Part shown: positions 5,253-5,931 of the stretch, piece by piece | Layout of the letters: every line of letters starts with the position of its first letter | Position numbering within the stretch: position 1 is the first letter of the stretch | Assembly: GCA_902495985.1 (NCBI GenBank) | Contig: CABUZF010000081.1 | Location: 1-5,931, forward strand | Length of the DNA: 5,931 nt | DNA from: an uncultured Collinsella sp. | GTDB lineage: Bacteria; Actinomycetota; Coriobacteriia; Coriobacteriales; Coriobacteriaceae | Direction: 5' to 3' | Made by a program: the position numbers and the translations under genes | The notes under the pieces: model-generated | What the model saw: only the letters and a program-made list of their open reading frames with translations | The model's database searches: none | Told to the model about the DNA's origin: nothing

Positions 5253-5801
5253 TTAGTCCTCCTCCATGATCACGTGGCGGAACGCACCGCCCTCGTAGAC
5301 GCCGTAGCTGTGCGTGCCGTCCTTGGGGATGCTCACGCTGCCGGGGTTGAAGAGCCACAGGCCCGGGTGCGCGGTGCTTTCCTCGTTAACCTTGATGTGC
5401 GTGTGACCGTAGACGAGCGCGGAGCCTTCGGGCAGCGCGGGCGCGTGGTCGACGCTGTTGTGCATGCCAGCGCCAAAGACGTGGCCGTGTGTCAGGAACA
5501 GCTCGCGGCCGGCCTCGTCGAACAGCGTGGCGTAGTCGGCCATGACGGGGAAGTCGAGCACCATCTGGTCGACCTCGGCGTCGCAGTTGCCGCGCACCGC
5601 GATGATGCGGTCGGCCAGGGCGTTGAGCAGCGGAATCACGCGCTTGGGGGCATAGTCGCGCGGCAGGTCGTTACGCGGGCCGTGATAAAGCAGGTCGCCC
5701 AGCAGGACGATGCGGTCGGGCTGCTCGGACTCGATGGCGGCGCAGAGGCGCTCGGCCCAGTATGCCGAGCCGTGGATGTCGGAAGCGATGAGGTATTTCA
5801 T
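5253..5801 (-). CDS. yfcE: YfcE-type metallophosphoesterase
   Basis: This is a cytosolic, two-metal phosphodiesterase of the calcineurin-like superfamily. The E. coli relative YfcE is about the same length (184 against 182 residues here) and acts on artificial phosphodiesters; its natural substrate is unclear. All metal-binding motifs are present in order: SDIHG (D8, H10), GDLLYHGPRN (D36), GNCD (N72), THGH (H105, H107) and GHTH (H133, H135), followed by FNPGSVSIPK (151-160). The frame stays open to 5867. The ATG at 5801 is favoured because it has AAAGGA (5809-5814) 7 nt upstream and gives the MKYLIASDIHG start typical of the family. Its last codons carry the ribosome-binding site of mazG. 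The symbol follows the closest familiar family name; orthology to the E. coli gene is not proven. Confidence 0.93.
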   Translation of the reverse strand: MKYLIASDIHGSAYWAERLCAAIESEQPDRIVLLGDLLYHGPRNDLPRDYAPKRVIPLLNALADRIIAVRGNCDAEVDQMVLDFPVMADYATLFDEAGRELFLTHGHVFGAGMHNSVDHAPALPEGSALVYGHTHIKVNEESTAHPGLWLFNPGSVSIPKDGTHSYGVYEGGAFRHVIMEED

Positions 5802-5859
5802 GGGGAGGTCCTTTCGGAGTGGGGTTGATGGAGCTGGGCGTGGCGTGCCACCGGCCGCG

Positions 5860-5931
5860 TTACTCAAATCGCAGTGCCACGGCTTGTGCCGCCTGCATCA
5901 CGCGCTGGAGCGGCACGTTATGCTCGCGAGC
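5860..5931 (-). CDS. C-terminal 23 codons of an unrecognised gene (cut by window edge)
   Basis: A minus-strand frame enters from the right edge and stops at TAA (5860-5862). The residues end with VPLQRVMQAAQAVALRFE and read as an amphipathic helix. The codons are GC-rich like the neighbouring housekeeping genes. It ends 58 nt upstream of the phosphoesterase ATG in the same direction, so an operon is possible. Too little is visible to name a family, and a chance open frame cannot be excluded. Confidence 0.5.
   Translation of the reverse strand, partial: AREHNVPLQRVMQAAQAVALRFE

Noticed and set aside
5251..5358. N-terminal extension of MazG to the ATG at 5358
   Set aside because: It overlaps the phosphoesterase coding sequence out of frame. 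The GTG at 5250 has a strong, correctly spaced ribosome-binding site.
5028..5828. A 266-codon plus-strand frame opposite the phosphoesterase and mazG start
   Set aside because: It is antisense to two well-supported genes. Its composition is Ala/Arg/Val-rich low complexity, as expected of shadow frames in GC-rich DNA.

Overview
The window looks like a chromosomal segment from a high-GC actinobacterium. The best guess is a gut Coriobacteriia such as Collinsella. This rests on the GC-rich codon use, the protein sequences and the gene order mazG - eno - FtsB/DivIC - ppx, which also occurs in Mycobacterium tuberculosis. The genus is an inference, because no marker gene is present.

Layout from left to right. 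(1) Minus strand, 1-328: the N-terminal part of a Ppx/GppA-family phosphatase, cut by the window edge. Directly upstream of it (349-1110) is a membrane-anchored FtsB/DivIC-like division protein, and the two probably form one transcription unit. (2) Minus strand, 1306-2595: a complete enolase gene with its own ribosome-binding site, a likely promoter near 2700, and a clear hairpin-plus-U-tract terminator at 1202-1233. (3) 2596-2971: a lower-GC intergenic region. It holds two copies of a 10-bp element at the likely eno promoter, a C9 tract, a possible 41-codon gene remnant, and three identical 18-bp repeats spaced exactly 33 bp apart. (4) Plus strand, 2972-4339: a lone AAA ATPase with a C-terminal DUF4143 (PD-(D/E)XK-like) domain. 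It has the opposite orientation and a lower GC content than its neighbours, and looks like an insertion into the conserved block. (5) Minus strand, 4390-5801: a tightly coupled pair, a YfcE-type metallophosphoesterase followed by MazG. At the right edge is the last 23 codons of an unrecognised gene.

The minus-strand genes are housekeeping functions: glycolysis, cell division, polyphosphate or (p)ppGpp phosphatase chemistry, and nucleotide-pool cleaning. The accessory part is the ATPase and its upstream repeats. The repeats overlap the likely promoter of the ATPase gene, so the most interesting hypothesis is a self-regulated or repeat-targeting ATPase/nuclease-fold locus. Nothing here proves a defence or toxin role.
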